Position numbers and translations under genes: made by a program
Notes under the pieces: model-generated
The model's database searches: none
What the model saw: the letters and a program-made list of their open reading frames with translations, nothing else
Told to the model about the DNA's origin: nothing
Assembly (NCBI GenBank): GCA_008973525.1
Contig: WACJ01000514.1
Span: 1,426,001 to 1,490,000 of the forward strand
Direction: 5' to 3'
Length of the DNA stretch: 64,000 bases
Origin: Stenopsyche tienmushanensis
Lineage: Eukaryota; Arthropoda; Insecta; Trichoptera; Stenopsychidae
Shown here: piece after piece, positions 24,272 to 36,893 of the stretch
Layout: every line of letters starts with the position of its first letter
Numbering within the stretch: the stretch's first letter is position 1

Positions 24272-26739
24272 GACTTAAGCAATTGAATCGTCCCGATCAA
24301 TCCAATCCCGTGCCTCGCAATCGTGCCGCATATAAAAAAAAAAAAAAAAGAAAAAAAGCGTCCCTGCCCGACTTAATAAAGGTCACAGCATTTGCTTCAA
24401 AGTCCGAGAAATCAGGGCTAAACTTTGACCGTGACCATAAAATACAACAAGTAGTATTTTTATTTACAAAAATAAGTTTAAAAAAATATGAAAATGAAAT
24501 ATAGATCCACAGTGATAGGATCTTTCAAAAGGAAAAAAAAATGTTTCTGATGTTCCTGTAGGAGTCCTGTTAGAATCCTGCTGCTCCTGCAATGAAACCT
24601 TCATGAGTCTGTTCTTTACATTTCTTAATTTATTTTTTAAAAAAATACAGTAAGCTTTATCATTCGTCCACTAATCAACTTCGTCAAGGTTTATTCACTA
24701 TCCTAAATAATCTCGGTCCGAATCCAGCTAGTTTACTTCCCAGCCCTCCATGGCCGTTTGACTCAGAATGAATCCGGTCATTATAAGCTGCATTTTTACC
24801 TAATCTTTCGAGGGTTCTTCGAGCTGCAAGAACCAATCAGGTGCCCCTTAGGAGCTCAGCTACCGTCATCACGACGTCCGCATAGCTACGAGACGTCTAC
24901 GCGCGTTAGCCTGTTTGGCGACGAAAACAATCATCCCTCCGAACCGGCACTTAAAAGTTTACGCGGACGACTAATCAAAACAAAACTGCGTTTTCCGCGA
25001 CCTTGAAATATCTATTTCGCGACATTAATAGACTCGTCACCGTGTCCTATCGCGGGATATCTCTATGAATAAACCAGAACAGAAAAGAAGAATAAGAAAA
25101 ATAGACAACGAATAGACAGAAAGCTCCTTCTCTGGTACTGCGTACTCCATGATTCCATTGCAGCTCTATTTCTCGCGATCGAAAACTATCGTGCACTCTA
25201 TGCAATTATCGCGAGGACTAGACAAGTTCGCACAAATCCATAACAATCGAAACAACAATGCTAAATAACCATCTTCAACTCGTCACTGTCGCCGCCATCC
25301 TGTGCCGTAAGGAAAAGAATTAGAAACTACGAAAGAAAGCTCGTCCAGATGCTCTTTGGTGCGCGATGTATCACGGGCAATCTTTACCAGATTCCCGTTT
25401 TCCTGCGCGAAACTGAAAATTTCGGCCGCCAACCCTACATCACCGACCTCATGGAATTCTCGCAAGTTGAGAACCCAGGCGGCGCCTTTCAAAGGATAGA
25501 GAAAGCAGCGATCAAATCCACACATGGTGGTTCAATCCGCGTTGATCTCGAGCATCCTATTCAGGATCTTTAACAACTAGTACAGCGGATTTCCCATCGC
25601 CGACCTCTAGTGTTCTCCATCTAAATCAAAACATACTTCGCGGACCACGGCTCTCCGGCGACTCTATTCTTTACAAAAAAATCAAAATTACCAAATGACT
25701 TGCTCCTAAACAATTACGACACTCTCTTACGAGAAGCTTACAAAAAAATGAAACAAAAGCGACGACAATAAAAGTTGCTCTAAGCGGCTCCGACCGCTCG
25801 CAAGGGTATCTCTGGGACTGTACCTGAAAATTTCATACAATTCACCCTGCAACATCTGGCATTACATTTAACAATATTCAACATATTTTAAAACTCGTAA
25901 AACAAGTTCGAACGACGTGCATATAATATTTACACAAAATGCAACGTCGTTTACAAACCCAAATTCCACGAATCGGCAAGACAAAAAACCCGGTTGATTA
26001 CAAAATATCTAGCGCCTCGAGCCCTGCTTGATAAAGCGGATGGGATTTTCCCATGTGTTGAAGCACCACTATCGGCCCTCAAGTTAAGAAATATTTACAA
26101 CAATAGAAATCCACACATCAACTCTTCATCCATCGCAAAAGACAAACCTGATGACGCTTCATAACCATTATAGTTCGATATTTTAATCACACCATGCCGA
26201 TCGCTTTATACATCAACTTACATAATCTTTCGCGCGACAAATCTTAAAATATTATATACAACTTAAAGATCACGCATAAAAATTATTAAGAAAATATTTA
26301 CAATGCCTCGCGGATTACATGACCCGCGAGATACCTGACCAAAGACTCCTGTCATTACAAACTCTTCGTTCGGATGACGGCCATCCTTGTGATGCTGCAG
26401 CTCAAGCCATCGGGAAGCTCGTGCTGCATCTCAGGTGGTGGCGCTTTCCAGCGACGCTGCGTCGGCCTCCAAAGGCTACGTGGTCGGCTGGAAGAAGCAC
26501 CTTCCATGGCGCCTCAGCTTCTCTCGCCGCGGACGATGCGCTCAAGGGGCGCACTCCTGGCGGCGTCGAGCTGATCTCGGCGTCCGGTGGTGGCGCTGGC
26601 GTGCGTCGAACCATACGTCGACGCGTCCAACATGGCGGCGTTGCCACGTGCTCGCCTCAACATCTTCTGATGATGCGCCATCGTCGTCGTCGTCGTCGTC
26701 CTCCTTGACAGCATTTCGGCGTCGTCGCAGTCGAGGATC
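24272..26739 (-). other. Internal region of the LTR element, no recognisable coding domains
   Basis: The first ~400 bases after the primer site are GC-rich and contain a (GAC)n run near 26677-26700. The remainder is AT-rich with an A-run at about 24331-24347. The longest minus frames (26757-26542, 26647-26402, 25525-25283) do not show gag or pol motifs. This is atypical for an autonomous LTR element. Confidence 0.7.
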
Positions 26740-26757
26740 CCAATCCTCTGACACCAA
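26740..26757 (-). promoter_or_regulatory. Primer-binding site, tRNA-Leu type
   Basis: Read on the minus strand just inside the LTR the sequence is T, then TGGTGTCAGA, followed by GGATTGGGAT. The first ten bases equal the complement of a leucine tRNA 3' end including CCA; the rest matches only partly. Confidence 0.7.
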
Positions 26758-27403
26758 TGTTGCGTTTAAGCCCCTTGCCGTCTTCGGGGGCCCGCAATCT
26801 TCGTCGCAGCTGCCTCAAGCAGACCACCACGAGGGGCGTCTCGAATCGCGGGGCGCTCCGGAGGCCGGACGCACCCCTGCGTCTCTCATCTCGGCCCAAA
26901 GGGCCTCGACGAGAAGCGAGGGGGCTCCGCCCTCAGGGGTGAAGGAGCCCCGCGGCACCGAGACAAACTCGAAACATCCGCGACGGAAAAATGCGTATAC
27001 CTCCGCCGAGGGGGCGATTCTTTATCCTCGACCGCTCATACGACGACACCAAAAAGGAGGAAACCTCAAACGAGAGGGAAACAATTAAAACATGATGAAC
27101 TTCGTTTAATAAATTTTATTTACCATTTTGTGATACGGCAGACGATCACGACGCAGAGGCTTGATGATGGAAACGTAGCGCGAAATTGGCGGCAAATGAG
27201 CCCCCAATAGTCAACACGACTGGTCCCCAAAGCGTCCAGAACGGAATAGAAAGAATTAGCTCGGCCTACCCTTAAGAAGGTTGAGGTCCGAACGTAATTA
27301 AAAACGGCCCGCTTTGACGACCAAAAATCGATATTAAACGACGAAATTAATTAATTTATTTTTATAATCAATAAAATCAATCGCAAATTATTCCCACGCT
27401 ACA
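26758..27403 (-). repeat. Right LTR (5' LTR in element orientation)
   Basis: 646 bases, one base longer than the left LTR in the GCGAGGGGG tract and otherwise identical as far as I can compare. Ends TG...CA and is followed by the target duplication GTTTG. Confidence 0.92.
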
Positions 27404-27760
27404 GTTTGAAAAATTTTTTTTTTTTTTGGATAGTTTTAAGTGCAATTGGGTCTATTTTTATGCGATTGATACGTTCCACGGGATTGGCATATAAAAAAAT
27501 ACTTGAACTACATAGAAAACTGAGGGATAGGTTCCGTTATTTTTAAAAACCGCATAACTTCAAATCATTGTGATATAATGTATCAAAAATCGCATAAAAA
27601 AAGTTTTTAAAAATTCATATTAATTAAAGCACAACATATTTATCTTAGAATTAATAAAATCTATTTTACTCGATAATCGTACAAATTATTGTTATCAGTC
27701 AGCGTACATTAATTCGTCATTCTTCTGTGTTGAAATAATTTTTTTTTTAAATGTTCCAAT
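27404..27760 (+). repeat. Repeat B, copy 2, right part
   Basis: Contains AAAACCGCATAACTTCAAAT, AAAAATCGCATAAAAAAAGT and AATTCGTCATTCTTCTGTGT, parallel in order to the blocks of copy 1 at 19.3-19.6 kb. It continues the sequence interrupted by the LTR element. Confidence 0.5.
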
Positions 27761-27784
27761 GATTCAAAAAGATAATTCTTACAC

Positions 27785-28085
27785 GTTGAGCTTGGAGACA
27801 GACAGGGACGGAGAGTGTCTTGCACGTTAAATTTGGAGAGAAACACAAAGAGTATCTTGCGTGCATCGTATGATTGTATAGATCGTTAACCCAAATTTAT
27901 CGACTAATAATAATATGTGAATGATATATTGAATCGATTTCAAGTGTATTGTTCATGTTTTTGCAAAGAAATTACGGAATATTATGTGTTATTTATGTTT
28001 ATTTATTTAAATACAAACTTCATACACGCTGCGACGGTCCTGGCAGGTAAGTGGATTTGTACAGATGTTAAGTGGCGGATCTAAG
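27785..28085 (+). repeat. Repeat D, copy 1
   Basis: Shares with 47670-47940 a collinear series of blocks: ATCGATTTCAAGTGTATT-type, TTACGGAATATT, CTTCATACACGCTGCGACGG and AAGTGGATTTGTAC, AAGTGGCGGA. Function and class unknown; the end GCTGCGACGGT...AAGTGG could be part of an LTR-type element but no termini were found. Confidence 0.6.
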
Positions 28086-28371
28086 TTTATCATGATGTTT
28101 AGCTCATTAATCAAAGGGATACACTTTGCATTAATATTTAACCATTCATTTTTTACGCAGATCATGACTTTTTTTTAATGCGTATTCGAATAAAAAAAGT
28201 TTTTTTCTCTATAGAAAAATGATGAATAAGTTCCATTATTTATGAAGACCGCATAATAAAAAGCCTTCGGGCTTCACTTTTTATAAAGTATTTTAGATTA
28301 CAATCTAAGAGACCAAATATATAGGATTTCTGATAAAAAATTTGAGAAATATATTTAGGAAGACACCTATA

Positions 28372-28482
28372 ACTCAATAAGTTCGTAAGGCTTTTTTTTA
28401 CGGGAATTGCGAAAAAACGACCCCAAATGAAGAAGAACAAAGTTTAAAGTGTAAAAAAATCCTACGAACTTATTGAGTGATT
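28372..28482. mobile_element. Short foldback MITE, second copy of the CAATAAGTTCGTAGGA family
   Basis: ACTCAATAAGTTCGTAAGG at the left and CCTACGAACTTATTGAGT at the right form inverted ends about 70 bases apart. The same termini occur at 17641-17735. Confidence 0.6.
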
Positions 28483-31400
28483 CTTGATTTTTACTTGACA
28501 CATATCTTACAAATAGATAAGTATGTGAAATATTAATAAAAAGCCACTATCTTGCATGATATGCTATCCCAGGGTAGTGGAATCACCCTAATGAAACTCA
28601 TGAATCAAACATAAACTCGAAGCGAGAATATTGCATTGGCTAATACGATGAAAATCAGAATTTAGTACATAGGATTTACGAAGTCACCGCATCGACACCC
28701 AATATTGACATTATTCAATGCTTTTAGCCCTAAACACTACGTATGATAGGTGATGCTCTTTAATTTGTGATTTAATGTACACTTCAACTATCTAATTGAA
28801 GATCTAATGAAACAAGGCTTTAAGATAAGCAGTATAAATACGATTTGATATGTTTTTAATATTGTAATTATTTACAGTTATAATCTCGTATTTTTTAATG
28901 ACAAAAATGAATATATTGCATAAGGATGAAAATAATTTAATTCGTTATGGCCTGAATAAATCAATACTACAATATGGCGCTGTTTTGAATTTAGATTTAA
29001 AGTTATTGCTTCGTTAATTAGTCTATAAATTGGAAAATGTTCTGGAATTGAAATGTTAAAGCGTGACCAATTTTGTAGATGTTGAATCGATGATATAATA
29101 TCGCACATTTTTGGCATCCAAAATTTACTTTTATTCTTTTTTCAGATTTTCAAAGCTTCATTTGATGAAAATTTTCGAGTGATTTGCTGATGATGCTTAA
29201 ATTTGTCAAAAAATCTCACTGTTATCATATGGACGTTGTGTGATAGCCTGGGGTGAAGGTTAATAAAGGCGAAGGCGACAAGCGGATTAGGTGTCATTTA
29301 TTTTTATTTTCCACATATAATATGAAATATATGACCCGAAATGATGAACGAAATGAAATGACAAAATACAACCTAAATAATTCATCTGACATTTCGTCTA
29401 AATCAAGATTTGTAAGCGTATCCTTGACAGTAAAATATACCGTCGGATATCAACAAAGACGCCCAAATATGTATGAGAATCGTTCTGCTGCGAATACATA
29501 ACAATTAAAAACGCCATCGGTCCAAAATGAGGCTCTAAATCATTTCAAAATCCAAATGAAGCATTTGGAAACGGCGACTGGCTAATTAAATTTAATTTAA
29601 TCCCACTCGAGCGATTTCGAATGGTGTTTATGACAATAAAATTTTAGGGGTATTACAATCGTCTTCTATTAATAAATTTGTAAAAGCAGAGGGTTTTCGG
29701 GTCCATGTAAAATATATTCAACGCATTCCATTTAGGCATCATATATTTTGCGTTTTTGACGTGTGCGAAAAGATTTACGGAGGTCCTGGACGACGAAAAA
29801 GGACCTCCATGGATAATGTAACAGAATCCAAAGGGTCATTTACACAATTTTCGTTTTAAAGGAATGCACGCGATGTGCCTAAAACAACATCCACAATTTA
29901 TATGGACACTTTTTGATGACAAAAGATCGGTGATATGTCATCCAAACTGACGTGATATATCATTCTGAATATTTTGTCAAGCCAAAGGGAAACAGTTTTT
30001 CAACAGGTATAAAACTGCCCATCATTAATCAGAGCTGAAAGCACTTACCTTACATAATAGTGCTTCAAATGGTAGAAAAAGATAGTCATAATCGACATCA
30101 TTGGGGAACGAAGCAAAAGGCTGCCTATTTAACAAATATATTTGATATGCAGTAAGTTTTTCTTGGTATAAATCCATGTAAAAAGTAAAAAAATAATATT
30201 TTTTATGATAAATCCAATCTGCAAAAATGCATTTTGATTATTTGGAATCAAACGGTTTCTCATTGGGTGCTTATTTCAACCACAAATAATTCGCATTAAT
30301 AAAATATTATTATTAAGAGTGTCAAAATAGTCAAAATGGCCGTCGTCGTTTAGGTGCTTCAAGAGTCGTCCTTGCGGGTCTCATATACCAGTGGTTTAAT
30401 ACTGCCCTCCATTTTTTGAAGAAATCTTTGTATCGATTGATGGTGAAAAACAGTTTTTGATTCGATATAATATTACAGTAATTTCTTTAAAAATGAACCA
30501 TCATATACACATGATCGTTGGAAATTGTATGCTTTTTTTGGTGGACTATTGTGGTGTCAGAAATGGGATTAATCAATGATGTTGCAAATTCTATACATGA
30601 AAATCAAAATATGATCCTATCAATGATCTATCATCAGTTTAATATAATGCATTTTACTATAACATATATTGAAATAAAATTAAAAAGCAGTTGAATTGGT
30701 TTAAAAACTTATTGTTGACTCACTGAATTTTTGCACAAAATTTGTATTTTAAACAGATTTAAATTGTTTTATTGTACATTTATAAACTTACTATATCGCC
30801 GGCGTTGGGTGTGACTTTTATTTTTTTAAAAGGCTGTTGGGTGTAAAATATGGAGGAGGATCGTCCTTTGGCTTGAATGGGGAAAAAGCTGAAAAGTTGT
30901 AAGCTATCCCTCAGCCAGAAAAAAACATGAAAAGTTCGTATAAATCTGGCTATATCAGATAACAAAAATTATAAACTCTATTCTCTGCGAAATACTTATA
31001 TATATTTGAAACTTTATCGGATTACTTCTGTAATTTGTGAGAGATTTATTATTTAATCTTCAATGATTTATATACCAAGTGGCAAAGAACTTTGTAATTT
31101 TTAAAATTTATTTCACATTACGCTTCTATTATACCACTCGATTCTTTATGGAAAAGTCTAATAATGGAGCCTAATCGAGTCTTCATCCCTTACGTTATAA
31201 TCGTTCAGAAAGTGGCATAACTTGAGACCTTTTTTTAAATATCGAAACATAATCAATCCACGTTATAGGTATTATAAGTACATTTGGTCTGTAAGGTGAA
31301 TGGTTTAGTTGTTGGAACTCAAATTTATGAATTTCATAGTCGTTTATCATACTATTATACCAACGAATATACTTTTTTGAGGGTGGGAAAAGTTTTGTAG

Positions 31401-32544
31401 TACAGAAAAACTCCCTTGTAGGCTAGCATTTTTTTGATATAAGAATGATTAAGTTGGACGATTTAATTGAATCGATTTAATAAAATTTCAATTCAAAATC
31501 GATAATATTAGATAGACATATCATAGATTTTATCTGTATTTCTCATGTTTTATCTATTTTTTTTACCAAAACGTGTACTATACGATATTGTAGCTTAAGC
31601 GGTTACAAATATTTTATTATACGTTTATCCTAGCTAAGCCAGAATATACATTTGTATTGTAATATTTATAATATAATATATACAATAGCATTTCCAAACG
31701 CTTTGAAAATTTTAATTATAAATTGAAAATTACAACGCAAAATTCGTCCAATTCTATATTAGCAACGTGCTTTTTCATAATGGATTTTTAACAGCTATTT
31801 AATTTCTTCAAATAATCTCAGGCTCATCTCGATATTTTACATTCAGTCCATGATAAATTCAATGGGCGTAATTTTATATCATTTCGGGTTTTAAAAGCCA
31901 TTTCGCCGAAAGACACGTTCATTTTATTTCATCTTACCTTTTCGAGAGATTTGTCTTCGGAGAATTGCTCAAAAAACGCCGTGGTTTATGATTATTTGGC
32001 GGTCATCGAACTAAATCCAAATTTCAAAGTCTAGTAAAAATACAATATTATATTCGACGATATTATAATACGTATTCATATCGATTTTTATACTTATTCG
32101 GAAGAAGGAATTTCATCTTTAATGCGCCATTTGTCTTAATAAAGGAACCTGTCGAGCCCTATTAACCTGTCATAACTTAAGACGTCCAAATTTATTTATT
32201 AGACAAATTATAATAAAAACACTTTTTCAAGACATTTTCGCTCATAATCCACTTCGGAACGCCTTTGAAAAATTAAATATTAACGCCTTACGGTCCGCTA
32301 AATACGGCGCGAAAATTTAATAGACATTCATGCCGATTTCGCTTGGCATACCTTCCATTGAAGCTCTTGCATTTCCTAAAAGAATAAAATGTATGTAAAT
32401 TTAATTAAAAATACATTCTATATGCTTGAAGGTGATTAATATTTGATTTAATGACATATTTGAAGGATTCATTGACTTTCCAATAGACTTGAATTAAGGT
32501 AAGATCACTTGAATATGGACGTTTAGGTAGGAGAGAATTATACC
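28483..32544. other. Intergenic DNA without recognisable genes
   Basis: About 4 kb of AT-rich sequence. Frames at 28878-29117 (minus), 29253-29501 and 30780-30965 (minus) have no recognisable motif. Apart from a small hairpin GGAGGTCC...GGACCTCC near 29780-29815 I see nothing to annotate. Confidence 0.45.
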
Positions 32545-33000
32545 AAGAGCTGGCAGCATAAATTAAAGGTCATCTAACACATGTTAATAATTTAAAATTG
32601 TGTTCTGGCATGTTTTCGGACTATTATTATGACAGTCTGGCGACTGAGTGCCGTTGGGATTGGGAGATGAGGGGGTTGAAATCTAGTGAAAATTCAAAAT
32701 AATTAAAAACAACTATTTGGTCTGGCGTTTTTATAAACGTAAATTATGTATTTTAAGGTACTAGAAATAATTGATTCCAACTTTTTAGAATTGACATAAT
32801 TTTCTGGTTAGCTTCGGCAAGTTTGAACCAGTCTGGTACTATCAAAACAAGCTTGTAATAGTCTGGCAACTCCCTCTTCTCCCAAACCCAACGGCACTCA
32901 GTCGCCAGACTGTCATAATGATAATCTAGAAACACGCCAAAACTCATCTATTAAATTTATCACATGTATTAGATGACCCTCAATTTATACTGCCAAGTTC
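32545..33000. mobile_element. Foldback element with ~120-bp terminal inverted repeats
   Basis: The left arm (about 32545-32670) and right arm (about 32873-33000) are inverted copies: GCAGCATAAATT/AATTTATACTGC at the outer ends, GGTCATCTAA/TTAGATGACC further in, and the best-matching inner block GACAGTCTGGCGACTGAGTG with its complement. The ~200-base centre carries more AGTCTGG motifs. No coding frame. It looks like a MITE or foldback transposon; target duplication was not resolved. Confidence 0.75.
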
Positions 33001-33139
33001 ACAGTATAAATGTATGTGGTACAATTTAAACTATATTTTATTGTGACGTAGTGATTCTAAGCAGCAGAACCCTCGGACTGCGCCCCACTCTACGTGTATG
33101 TTCCGAAATAGATGATCAATGCGAGTCCGTAGAAGGTTC

Positions 33140-34420
33140 GAGAAGAAGACGATCAATAGACAGACGACAAAGAGCGATAGGCGAGCATGGTGGGTTTATA
33201 ATAGACGACCCTATTGCTGATGTTGCTGTGCAGTGTGGTCCAAGTTTCTTCGGAATATCCACATCGAGAGTGTCTTCCACTGATTTTTAATCCTACGGGA
33301 AACGCAACGCGCAAAACTTCCAGGTACCCACCCCTTTTGATCAGTGCCCTCCAGAAGAGGCGAGGTTTCGGCAGGAAGATTAGCTTCAGACTACGCACAT
33401 CCATTATTCATGAAGAAATTTAACATGGAGAAACGATCTACTGATTGACGCAAGTTCTCAAAGGACATGGGAAGAGGGTCGGCAAGGAAACATTCGCGAC
33501 GTTCCACCACTGTCAAGTGGAGGTCGATGATGTGAACCACACCATCGATGATTGTGAGGCTTGGACACCCCAGAGGAATACGCTGAAATAAGCATTCAGT
33601 GTAGCCGAGCTCAATATCGAGAACATGTTCCACAGCATGATGATGAGCAAGAAGAACAGGGACCTTTGGCGAGATTACGTTGAAGAGATCATGAGCGCCA
33701 AAGAGGGCAGTGAGAGAGAGAGATATGCAGAACGTCTCTCTAATTCTAGAATAGGATCAAACACAGGACCAGACTACCTGTTCTTTCGAAGAAATGTGAT
33801 AAACAATACCGAGGGAACAGAGAAGGGCAAAGGATGGGTTTTCAGTAAGAATCTGACACTACCCTGGGATCAAGCCTCAGGGTGTTTTATGCGAGATTCC
33901 CCTCTCACAGAAAAAAAGACCTAAATACGTACATCCGAAGGGGCGTTGTATGAGGAAGGACAGAGGTTAAACTAAATTTAAAGGAAATACTAAAGCGGGT
34001 TCACTGCCATCAGGAGTCCAACCTCGGTTTGAAGAGGGCTGCAGCAGATGACGGACTGCATGGGCTACCCCTTGCTCATGGTACTCGTATCGGTTCGGTA
34101 ATTTATAGTAACTAGCCATGGAGACGAGTCGCCGTTTGAGCAGCCTAAAACCGCTCTTCTCTGTATGCACTATCTCTGTAGGCTGTTGAGGATAGTGATG
34201 ATGCTTTTGGCACAGACTTCACCAACTTCTGTAATCAGCAGTTCCCTACATCCTTTACGGTTACGCAGTACAGAGTGAGCTATGTACCCAAATCATGTTG
34301 GCTGGACTCTCCCATCAGCATTTGATGAGCAAACTGACGAGACTGTTTTCGTATACCTCTACTCCACATCATTACTCCAGAGCTTCTATGGGTAGGCATC
34401 GTGGAGTCTAACACCCACCC
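33140..34420 (+). repeat. Repeat A, copy 3, split by a LINE insertion
   Basis: Two segments, 33140-33402 and 33937-34420 (plus one target duplication), are collinear with the 51-kb copy and are separated by a LINE 3' end. The constant end with GTAGGCATC...TAACACCCACCC closes the copy at about 34420. Confidence 0.7.
33403..33925 (+). pseudogene. 5'-truncated LINE (R1/jockey-like), degenerate copy nested in repeat A
   Basis: Encodes, with a stop and frameshift, HCQVEVDDVNHTIDDCEAW, then VAELNIENMFHSMM and DYVEEIMSAKEGSERER, clearly homologous to the C-terminus of the LINE at 39901-41087. It ends with CTCTCACAG and an A-rich tail. TACGCACATCC before it (33392-33402) and TACGTACATCC after it (33926-33936) are a probable 11-bp target duplication with one difference. 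Non-functional relic. Confidence 0.8.
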
Positions 34421-36893
34421 GAAAGAAGACGGTCAGATGGTAAGTCGTTTATTTTGGCCAAAACCTTGTGAAAGTGAGCTCCAATAGTTAACGTCATTTT
34501 AAGGGCAGAAAGAGCCTTCTGTTCAGTTCGTAAATCGTTCTTCACCCTGCTCTTTAATACGTTATTTCAAAAATGAATAACACAAACCCTATGTTAAGTC
34601 TCATTCTTTTGTTGTGCCATCCTATTTTTATCGGAATAACTGCCATTACCTTGCTCTGTAATTTAGAAGTTTTAGGGCATGTTTTTTATATCACAAGCTA
34701 AAGATACAAATCATCCATTCATGGACAATTCTGGCCAACTTTATTATATAATTAAATTTAGGAGATTAGGCTAAACTAGAATCAAGACTATCGATCGAAT
34801 ATATCTAAACATACAATTTCCTGAATTTGTTTGTAAGAAGAAAATTTTACTACCTACGATATTAACGGTTGGTCCTTCTCTATGAACCTATGTCCAAAAT
34901 TTGGTATTACGCAATGCTGAGAACAATGCAAGACGATATTTTCAAGAGCAGGTATACAGAATTTAAACTTGATGATGCAAGAGCTATTTTAAGGACGACG
35001 AAAAATACATTTATGTAACACAATCGCTCGAGCGCATCAGAAGAATATGCGGATTGCACGGAACAGGAATAAACGAAATGTAACCAAGATTTTTTATATT
35101 TATTTGAATGTGGGTTCGGGTTGCAGACTTGGATGATTTGTTTGCGAAAGCAATAGCATTCTGGAAAATGTTGAAACTTTTTCCTCAATAATTTAGTCTC
35201 GATCGCAGGGTCATCGATCCTTAGGTACCAAAGATGCGGTCCATTCAACCTGGCGACATCTCTGATGTAATTCCTTCGATGCGTTTGTTATGTACACAAA
35301 ATCGCGTCCGGTTCATTTATTCTCCGAGCTGATAATGTCTTTTCGAAGAAATAATATACGACTGCATTCCTCGAACAATTTGAGAAGTTTGCAGGAGATA
35401 ACCTCAGCTGCAGGCTGCTCAAGATGAATGCGTTGATAAAATGTGTTGACACACATATCAGAAGAATGGAATGTTTCTCGGAAATTTCGTATCTTAATCT
35501 TAAGTGCCATATAATTTTATATTAATCACGATTTTATTTCTAAGGGCACTCGAAAATATGATTCATTTTTGACATCATTATATGGAGCCTTTTTTAAGAT
35601 ACGCCCGTTAAAAGAGACTAAAAAACATGCAGCGTTTTATATTTATTACGATTTAAAAAAATGTATAGACATATTTCGCTTTTATTACGTCGGCGTGTCA
35701 GTCTTAATGAAAGGATTTTAGATAATAAAGGTAGAAAATGCGCCCCAAGGAACTCCCCCTGAAAGCACCCCAATAAGAATAAAAGGTTTTTTAAGCACCC
35801 TTCTTTCTTTTAGAGGTGTCATTTAAAGATCGGATAGGAATATTAAATTCAGTCTTATCTTCCGTATTTTTAAGATTCAATATACGATGGGTTTATTTAA
35901 TTTTGTAACAATCGTGGTTTGGGAAGCCTTTTCGGATGGGTTCGATATACTTTCAGCCTTCAACCTTGCTTAACATAATCCTTGAGAATTTTAAATCAGA
36001 GCTATTGTTACACTTTAAGAATAATAAAACATTTTTATCGCTCATCGATCGTTGACCGAAGAACTGTTTTGTATACACCAATAAAATATATCATCAACAT
36101 TGATCCAATAAAAAATATTTTTAATATGAGTGAAAGCTCTTAAATTGAACGCATTCAATATCACATTTTTTTGAATCAAATTCATAATTTGAATAGATTT
36201 TCGGCCGTCATAAATGACAAGTCAATGTTTACTACTATATTAATTAATTTAAATATTAACATAACAAAGAAAAAGACGTACATAGACGTTAAAATATCAT
36301 TTGGGAAGATAGAAAGTCATTCTTAATAGGATCTCGCCACTACAGGAAGTTTAGTATGCACATATAAATGGAAAATTAAGAATATTATATTTTCATCCAG
36401 GTACATAAAAAATAATATTTTTTAGACCACATATTTTTTCGGTGGAATGAGATCCATGTTTGTTTTCGGGATAGTAAAAATCCTATAATAAATGAAGAAA
36501 AATGCATTAAATATGCGTTCATGAATTTATTGTATTCGTTTTGATATCTGCCGTCGCCCGCAGCAACTATTTGCGTAGGATGTATATTATGGTGGTACTT
36601 ATTTGGGTCAAAAAATTTTTTTTTCGAATATTCATTCGGTCAACATCTCATGTGTTTTTCCACCATAATAAAACTATTTCATTGTGTTTTTTCAATTTTT
36701 AAAAATAATATTTAGGGGTCACTAACAAAGTTTGAATTTTCATAGAACAAACACTATTCTGATCACTAACTTGTATTTATTAATATAAAATACATGTAAA
36801 ATTAATGTTTAGATTATAAATAAGGACACCCTTTAGAATGGTCCATTTTCTTTGTATCTTTAACAGGGGTTTGAAATCAGTATTTTATATATA
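34421..36893. other. Intergenic DNA without recognisable genes
   Basis: Frames on the minus strand at 35248-34907 and 35510-35313 lie in a slightly GC-richer patch but show no recognisable domain. One reverse copy of the GTTGcTGCGGGCGACGGCA motif is at 36541-36567. Confidence 0.4.

Larger units (their letters stand above)
23619..27403 (-). mobile_element. Young non-autonomous LTR retrotransposon
   Basis: Two LTRs (645 and 646 bases) flank 2494 internal bases. GTTTG occurs immediately outside both ends (23614-23618 and 27404-27408), a 5-bp target duplication. LTRs begin TG and end CA. On the minus strand the internal region starts with a primer-binding site matching the 3' end of tRNA-Leu and ends in the purine tract GGGGGGAG, so the element reads on the minus strand. 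The internal part is GC-rich near the primer site and AT-rich beyond. I recognise no gag, protease, reverse transcriptase, RNase H or integrase, so it looks like a LARD-type derivative that needs proteins from elsewhere. A gypsy-type parent is suggested by the 5-bp duplication and the leucine primer, but not proven. Confidence 0.9.

Noticed and set aside
26740..26757. Sequence similar to the 3' end of a tRNA-Leu gene
   Set aside because: Only the terminal ten bases match and they sit directly inside an LTR, so it is a primer-binding site and not a tRNA gene.
26435..27088. 217-codon open frame on the plus strand
   Set aside because: It spans the junction between the LTR element's interior and its right LTR, in GC-rich sequence with open frames on both strands. 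The duplicate in the left LTR has a different upstream, so this is not a gene.
33051..33290. 79-codon plus frame at the start of repeat A copy 3
   Set aside because: It spans the repeat boundary, has no motif, and the aligned region in other copies is not open in the same frame.
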